Below are positions 59,624-64,000 of a stretch of 64,000 nucleotides of DNA, piece by piece (position 1 is the first letter of the stretch; each line of letters starts with the position of its first letter). The translations under genes were made by a program, and so were the position numbers. The stretch is from Ignavibacteriales bacterium. GTDB lineage: Bacteria > Bacteroidota > Ignavibacteria > Ignavibacteriales > Ignavibacteriaceae. The DNA is taken from assembly GCA_016707285.1 (NCBI GenBank), contig JADJIA010000005.1:434001-498000 (forward strand), written 5' to 3'. Below the pieces are notes generated by a model, which had not been told where the DNA came from, made no database searches, and was given only the letters and a program-made list of their open reading frames with translations.

Positions 59624-60340
59624 ATGTTTTTATTATCCGGTTTTTTGATTGGTCTTGTGGGAAGTTTACACTGTATCGGAATGTGTGGTCCGATAGTAAT
59701 TGCAATCAGCAGTGTGGATCAAAAGCCTTCTGTATTAATTCTGCAAAGAGTTTTATACCACTTCGGAAAAGCTTTAACCTATGCCTTAATGGGGGCTGTC
59801 TTTGGATTATTAGGCAACCATATCAAACTTTCCGGTATGCAACAAGCAGCTTCAATTGGGATTGGTGCGGTAATTGTAATCTGGATTTTACTTCCGGTTG
59901 CGGTAAAAAGCAAGTTTTCAAACCTCTCGCTTGTGAACAGATATAATGCCAGGGTTAAATCCACACTTTCCAAAGTACTCAGATCAGGAAAAACGCGACC
60001 ATATTTTGTAATTGGACTTGTTAACGGTTTTTTACCCTGTGGTCTGGTTTATGCAGGGTTGGCAGGCGCAGTTGCCACCGGTGAACCCCTGCAAGGATTT
60101 TTTTACATGTTCCTGTTTGGTGTCGGCACCATGCCTGCACTTTTTATTTTCTCTTTTACGCCTGCATTACGGAAATATCTTCCCAAATTAAATACCCGCA
60201 AATTGATACCGGCACTTTCTCTGGTATTGGGAATAATTTTCATTTTGAGGGGGTTAAATCTTGGTATTCCTTTTGTGAGTCCTAAATTTGAAGATACCAC
60301 CAAAACTGAACAAATCACCCAGCCTGATTGTTGTCATTAG
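59624..60340 (+). CDS. TauE/SafE-like (UreH-type) membrane protein of the cbb3 cluster
   Basis: The 238-residue membrane protein has six or more transmembrane helices. The N-terminal GLVGSLHCIGMCGPIVIAIS contains the H-C-x-x-M-C-G-P motif, which suggests metal binding, and NGFLPCGLVYAGLAGAVATG has a second conserved Cys. A protein of this family follows ccoH in many Bacteroidota cbb3 clusters and is thought to help supply copper. The C-terminus ends CCH. The ATG at 59624 lies three bases after the repaired ccoH stop. It is the last gene of the oxidase run. Confidence 0.88.
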   Translation: MFLLSGFLIGLVGSLHCIGMCGPIVIAISSVDQKPSVLILQRVLYHFGKALTYALMGAVFGLLGNHIKLSGMQQAASIGIGAVIVIWILLPVAVKSKFSNLSLVNRYNARVKSTLSKVLRSGKTRPYFVIGLVNGFLPCGLVYAGLAGAVATGEPLQGFFYMFLFGVGTMPALFIFSFTPALRKYLPKLNTRKLIPALSLVLGIIFILRGLNLGIPFVSPKFEDTTKTEQITQPDCCH

Positions 60341-60415
60341 TATCCCTGCTTTTGGTACCATAATCTGATTCCTTTTGGTTAATTTTACAGATTATCATTC
60401 AATAATTTTGACAAT

Positions 60416-61984
60416 ATGAAACAAAAAACCATTCTTTGGGTGGACGATGAGATTGAACTCCTTCGCTCACATGTAATATTCCTGACAGAAAAAGGCTTTA
60501 ATGTACTCACCGTAACCAACGGACTTGATGCACTTGAAACAATCGATGAAAGTGAAGTTGATCTGGTTTTCCTCGATGAGATGATGCCCGGGATGGGAGG
60601 ACTTGAAGTTCTTGGAAAAATCAAGGATAAAAAGCCATCAATTCCGGTTGTCATGATCACCAAAAACGAGGAAGAATCGGTTATGGTTGATGCTATCGGA
60701 AGTAAGATTGATGACTATCTTACAAAACCGGTCAACCCGAGTCAGGTTCTGTTGGTTTGCAAAAAACTGCTTGAAGGAAAAAAAATATCAACTGAGTATG
60801 TTGCCAAAGATTATTTGCAGGATTTTAATCAAATATCGCTTCTTCTGATGAATCAACCTGACCATCAGGATTGGATCGAGATTTATCTTAAGTTGGTAAA
60901 CTGGGATATTGAACTTGATGCCCATCCACAAATTGGTCTCCGCCAGACACTAAATGAACAACGCAAAGAATGTAACAGGGAATTTGGCAGATATGTTGAA
61001 AAACATTATAAAAACTGGGTTAACACAAAAAACAGAGTTGACAGACCTGTTTTAACAGTGGATATTGTGAATGATTATGTTTTTCCTGCTCTCAAGGAAG
61101 ATAATGTGCCAGTCTTTTTCTTTGTTCTCGACTGCCTGAGATATGATCAATGGTTGGTAATGGAGAAGTTGTTAACGGATGACTTCAAAATAGATAAAAC
61201 CTTTTATTACGGTATCTTACCCACAGCCACCTCATACTCTCGTAATGCTTTATTTGCTGGTTTGTATCCTTCAGAAATTGAACAATATTATCCCGACTTG
61301 TGGTATGGTGAAGATGAAGATGAAACGTCCATGAATAAATATGAAAAAGACCTCCTTCTTCATCAACTTGAAAGAAAAAGAATAAAATTAAGAAACGAAC
61401 TAAAATTCGTAAAAGTTATCGATCCTGAATATGGTCGAAATTTTGAACATAATATAAAATCTCATCACAACAGTCATTTTTCCGCAGTGGTGATCAATTT
61501 TCTTGATATGATCGCTCACGGAAGGTCAGATTCTGATTTATTAAAAGAGATTGCTCCGGATGAACCGGCTTACAGATCATTAACAAACAGCTGGTTCTCC
61601 CATTCTTATCTTATTTCCACATTTAAGGCTATAGCTGCGATGGGAAAAGCAAAGGTGATCATAACCACTGATCATGGCAGTATTAGAGCTCTTAGAGGCG
61701 CCAAGGTGTTGGGTGACAGGGAAGCATCATCCAATCTCAGATTCAAATATGGCAGAAATTTAAAAGTTGACGACAAACATGCAGTCTTTATTAAAGACCC
61801 GGCGGATTATCGTCTTCCTCGAAGAGGAATAACCGTTAATTATATCATCGCAAAAGAAGACTACTATTTTGTGTATCCAACGGATTATCACAAATATTTG
61901 AGTCATTACAAAGATACTTTCCAACATGGCGGTATTTCGATGGAGGAGATGATCATTCCTGTAATAACAATGGAACCCAAATGA
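60416..61984 (+). CDS. porX: PorX-type response regulator with PglZ-like phosphatase domain
   Basis: PorX regulates T9SS in Bacteroidota. The 522-residue protein has an N-terminal receiver domain with the acidic pair VDDE at residues 10-11, phosphoacceptor Asp54 in VFLDEMMPGMGG, and the conserved Lys in YLTKPVNP. After a helical linker (about 125-205) comes an alkaline-phosphatase-superfamily PglZ domain: FFFVLDCLRYDQW, ILPTATSYSRNALFAGLYPS, NFLDMIAHGRSD, IITTDHGSIRALRG and the C-terminal FQHGGISMEEMIIP. Known PorX proteins use zinc and cleave oligonucleotides. It fits the two T9SS cargo proteins at 2-5 kb. The histidine kinase PorY is not in the window. It overlaps tsaE (ATGA). Confidence 0.94.
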   Translation: MKQKTILWVDDEIELLRSHVIFLTEKGFNVLTVTNGLDALETIDESEVDLVFLDEMMPGMGGLEVLGKIKDKKPSIPVVMITKNEEESVMVDAIGSKIDDYLTKPVNPSQVLLVCKKLLEGKKISTEYVAKDYLQDFNQISLLLMNQPDHQDWIEIYLKLVNWDIELDAHPQIGLRQTLNEQRKECNREFGRYVEKHYKNWVNTKNRVDRPVLTVDIVNDYVFPALKEDNVPVFFFVLDCLRYDQWLVMEKLLTDDFKIDKTFYYGILPTATSYSRNALFAGLYPSEIEQYYPDLWYGEDEDETSMNKYEKDLLLHQLERKRIKLRNELKFVKVIDPEYGRNFEHNIKSHHNSHFSAVVINFLDMIAHGRSDSDLLKEIAPDEPAYRSLTNSWFSHSYLISTFKAIAAMGKAKVIITTDHGSIRALRGAKVLGDREASSNLRFKYGRNLKVDDKHAVFIKDPADYRLPRRGITVNYIIAKEDYYFVYPTDYHKYLSHYKDTFQHGGISMEEMIIPVITMEPK

Positions 61985-62400
61985 CGGGAAGCCGGACAAT
62001 AAACTCAGTTGATGAGATGAGAGACTTTGCCCGGGAAATGTATAAATACATAAAACCCGGCGATGTTATTGCACTAAACGGAGAATTGGGGGCAGGGAAA
62101 ACACTTTTTGTGAAAGCGTTTTGCAAAGCTGCGGGCTATGATGGCTCTTCGAGTCCAACATTCGCAATCGTAAACTCCTATCCGGGTGAATATACCATCT
62201 ATCACTTTGATTTTTATCGAATTAAAAAATCAAGTGAACTCCTGGATATCGGTATCGAAGAATATCTTGCAGATGGAGATGCTGTTTCATTCATTGAATG
62301 GGCTGAACTTTTTGCCGATGTACTTCCACAGAGAAGAATTGAGATTTCGATTAAAGTAATCGGGGAAACAAGTAGAGAGGTTTCAGTTGAACAAAAATAA
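61981..62400 (+). CDS. tsaE: tRNA threonylcarbamoyladenosine biosynthesis ATPase TsaE
   Basis: TsaE is the ATPase of the TsaB-TsaD-TsaE complex for t6A37 in tRNA. The 139-residue protein has the P-loop LNGELGAGKTLFVKAFC, the Ser/Thr switch SPTFAIVNSY, FHFDFYRIK-like YHFDFYRIK and FIEWAE. It is coupled to porX upstream and tsaB downstream. Confidence 0.95.
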   Translation: MTGSRTINSVDEMRDFAREMYKYIKPGDVIALNGELGAGKTLFVKAFCKAAGYDGSSSPTFAIVNSYPGEYTIYHFDFYRIKKSSELLDIGIEEYLADGDAVSFIEWAELFADVLPQRRIEISIKVIGETSREVSVEQK

Positions 62401-63052
62401 CCCTCCTGTGCTTGCCATCGAGACCACGGGTACTCTTTGTAGCGTTTGTGTTTACAGGAGTGATTCCGAGTATTTTAATCTTTCACTGATGAAAGAGAAA
62501 GTTCACTCCAAAAAGATTCTTTCGCTTGTTGAGTTTGCCATGTCTGAAGCCGGTGTTGAATATTCAGAGCTAAAGGGAATCTGTATTTCAGAGGGTCCCG
62601 GTTCATTTACCGGACTCAGATTGGGTTTTGCTGCGGCTAAAGGAATAGCTTTTGGCCAAAACATCGGGATTTTAAAGGTACCAACTTTTAAGAGTCTTGC
62701 ATACGAAGTTTCTGAGAATATGCCTGCCGGAACCCGGGGTTTAATTCTTACGAAAGCTGCCCTCGAAGAATCCTATTTACTTGGGTTTGAGTCAACAACT
62801 GATGGATTTTCTGAACTTCTGCCCCTTCAACTCGTTATGAATAATGATTTACACAAGTTGATTGAAGATGGGGGATATGAAAAAATTTACTCAAATGTCA
62901 AAATTGACGGAAAGCCCGGGATTGAAAAATCTTCTCCCGAAGCATTATCAATTGCTAAATATGCGGCAAAAAAGCTTAATTTTGCATTTGACTTTGAAAT
63001 AGATTTTGTAGAACCTTATTATTTTAAAAATTTTCAAGTAAAGGTTAAGTAG
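62387..63052 (+). CDS. tsaB: tRNA threonylcarbamoyladenosine biosynthesis protein TsaB
   Basis: TsaB is the inactive ASKHA partner that scaffolds TsaD and TsaE. The 221-residue product has VLAIETTGTLCSVCVY, HSKKILSLVEFAM and the diagnostic ISEGPGSFTGLRLGFAAAKG. The TTG start at 62387 has AGAGAGG six bases upstream and overlaps tsaE by 14 bases. tsaD is encoded separately at 14.9 kb. Confidence 0.93.
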   Translation: MNKNNPPVLAIETTGTLCSVCVYRSDSEYFNLSLMKEKVHSKKILSLVEFAMSEAGVEYSELKGICISEGPGSFTGLRLGFAAAKGIAFGQNIGILKVPTFKSLAYEVSENMPAGTRGLILTKAALEESYLLGFESTTDGFSELLPLQLVMNNDLHKLIEDGGYEKIYSNVKIDGKPGIEKSSPEALSIAKYAAKKLNFAFDFEIDFVEPYYFKNFQVKVK

Positions 63053-63760
63053 ATGTTTAAAAGTTTATTCGTATTGTTTGTTATGTCAATTTCAATTTTA
63101 GCTCAGTTCCAGGGTCCCAAACTATTCAGTCCTGCTACAAAATTTGACTTTGGGGCAATCGAACAGGGTGCGATCGTAAAACACAAGTTTGTAATTGTGA
63201 ACAACGGCGATCAGATGTTAAACATTGACAAGGTTGTTTCCTCTTGTGGGTGCACAGTAGCTGAACCTGAAAAAAAGGAGCTAAAACCATCGGAAACAAC
63301 AACTATTGCAGTTGAATTCAACTCAACAGGCCGCCTTGGTGACCAGGTAAAAACAATAAGTATCCTCTCCAACGATCCCGTTAATCCGTTGTTTCAATTA
63401 ACCATCTCAGGAAAAGTGATGGAAGCTCCAAAGAAGGAACTTTCAGGAGCAAAAATAAAATTTGAAAAATCTCAACACGATTTTGGAATAATTAAAGAAG
63501 GGATTGTAATTGATCATGTCTTTAAGTTTACCAATATCGGAAAGTCGGATCTCGAAATAAGAGACATTAGAACATCTTGTGGATGTACCGCAGCATCTCC
63601 GAGTAAAAAAGTATTTAAACCCGGTGAGTCCGGGGAATTAAAAGTTTCGTTTGATTCTAAAAACAGATCGGGCAGAACAAGCAGAACTATCACTCTAATC
63701 ACCAACGATGAAGTTGAAGAGTATTACACATTAACCATTTATGCAGAAATCACCAATTAG
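63053..63760 (+). CDS. secreted protein with two DUF1573 domains
   Basis: The 235-residue protein has a signal peptide (MFKSLFVLFVMSISILA) and two copies of DUF1573, an Ig-like fold. The first has TKFDFGAIEQGAIVKHKFVI and SSCGCTVAEP; the second has SQHDFGIIKEGIVIDHVFKF and TSCGCTAASP. The SCGCT motif is characteristic. DUF1573 is very common in Bacteroidota envelopes, but its role is unknown. The ATG directly follows the tsaB stop. Confidence 0.9.
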   Translation: MFKSLFVLFVMSISILAQFQGPKLFSPATKFDFGAIEQGAIVKHKFVIVNNGDQMLNIDKVVSSCGCTVAEPEKKELKPSETTTIAVEFNSTGRLGDQVKTISILSNDPVNPLFQLTISGKVMEAPKKELSGAKIKFEKSQHDFGIIKEGIVIDHVFKFTNIGKSDLEIRDIRTSCGCTAASPSKKVFKPGESGELKVSFDSKNRSGRTSRTITLITNDEVEEYYTLTIYAEITN

Positions 63761-63771
63761 GATCATAAATA

Positions 63772-64000
63772 ATGTCATGGTTTAAAAGAAAAAAGGAAAA
63801 TATCGACCCCGAAACAAATCCCAAGGAGAGTATTCCTGACGGTTTGTGGGAAAAATGCCCTGAATGCGGTGAAATCATGCACAAGAAACAGCTTGAGAAT
63901 AATCTGTGGACATGTATAAAGTGCAGCAATCATTTCAGGATTGGGAGTAAGGAATATTTTTCATTTCTCCTCGATGAAGGGGCGCTTAAAGAATTTGACA
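63772..64000 (+). CDS. accD: acetyl-CoA carboxylase carboxyltransferase beta subunit, cut by window end
   Basis: The first 76 residues match AccD: MSWFKRKKENI, then the zinc ribbon WEKCPECGEIMHKKQ...WTCIKCSNHF (C-x2-C, C-x2-C) and RIGSKEYFSFLLDEG. AccD joins AccA to carboxylate acetyl-CoA for fatty-acid synthesis. The catalytic crotonase-like domain lies beyond the window. The ATG is at 63772. Confidence 0.92.
   Translation, partial: MSWFKRKKENIDPETNPKESIPDGLWEKCPECGEIMHKKQLENNLWTCIKCSNHFRIGSKEYFSFLLDEGALKEFD

Noticed and set aside
59621..59946. C-terminal 110-residue tail of the long ccoH reading frame
   Set aside because: It is out of frame inside the TauE-like gene and rich in Cys, Asn and Trp with no domain. 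A one-base correction restores a normal ccoH end.
1..64000. CRISPR arrays, insertion sequences, integrases, prophage, rRNA operons or defence islands
   Set aside because: None was seen. No regularly spaced direct repeats, transposase motifs or phage genes were found; gene order and composition look like stable core chromosome.

Overview
The window is low-GC chromosomal DNA with short intergenic gaps and long co-directional gene runs. It looks like a member of the Bacteroidota/Ignavibacteriota (Chlorobi-Ignavibacteria) lineage. Supporting signs are: two secreted proteins ending in type IX secretion (T9SS) type A sorting domains; a PorX-type response regulator-PglZ protein; a small histone H1-like protein; several matches to the Bacteroidota housekeeping promoter (-33 TTTG, -7 TAnnTTTG); a fused CcoN-CcoO oxidase subunit; and DUF1573, WG-repeat and SPOR proteins. 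The assignment below phylum level is inference.

Layout. 1-1.9 kb (minus strand): a truncated beta-hydroxyacid dehydrogenase, a WG-repeat secreted protein and a small DUF2892 membrane protein. 2-5.2 kb: an extracellular pentaheme cytochrome and a second T9SS cargo. 5.2-7.4 kb: tRNA-Ile2(CAT) on the minus strand, a lipoprotein, then a translation unit tRNA-Leu(TAA)-tRNA-Val(GAC)-infC-rpmI-rplT closed by a terminator. 7.4-14 kb: pheS-pheT-coiled-coil protein-zapA-6S RNA (ssrS)-rny-coaE. 14-18.7 kb: proline dehydrogenase, tsaD, mltG and an Ig-like lipoprotein. 18.7-21.6 kb (minus): a SPOR protein, hutI and a NamZ-type muramidase. 21.7-30.5 kb: a long run glgA-gmhB-DNRLRE lipoprotein-outer-membrane barrel-TPR-glyA-tatC-polyprenyl synthase. 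30.5-31.8 kb (minus): an orphan HisA-like protein and a UspA protein. 31.8-41.4 kb: hydrolase-bioY-HdrD-like oxidoreductase-histone H1-like, then MFS-dus-PAP2-like-PolX-like-enoyl-CoA hydratase-apt.

41.4-44.8 kb: a divergent lysine-catabolism pair, L-lysine 6-aminotransferase and an ALDH7-type semialdehyde dehydrogenase, predicted to convert lysine to 2-aminoadipate. 44.8-47.2 kb (minus): htrA-purB. 47.6-51.8 kb: a trimeric NAD-linked, probably electron-bifurcating [FeFe]-hydrogenase preceded by a good sigma-54 promoter match. 51.9-60.3 kb: a complete cbb3 oxidase cluster ccoI-ccoS-ccoNO-ccoQ-ccoP-ccoG-ccoH plus a TauE/SafE-like membrane protein. 60.4-64 kb: porX, tsaE, tsaB, a DUF1573 protein and the start of accD.

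Together the genes suggest a facultative organism that can respire oxygen at low concentration, make or use H2, place cytochromes outside the cell through T9SS, and break down amino acids (Pro, Lys, His). The most notable items are the sigma-54-type hydrogenase promoter, the 6S RNA between zapA and rny, a PolX whose polymerase aspartates are lost while its PHP nuclease site is intact, a frameshift at the 3' end of ccoH, the single-heme CcoP with fused CcoNO, and a T9SS-exported pentaheme cytochrome. No previously undescribed multi-gene defence or mobile system was recognised.
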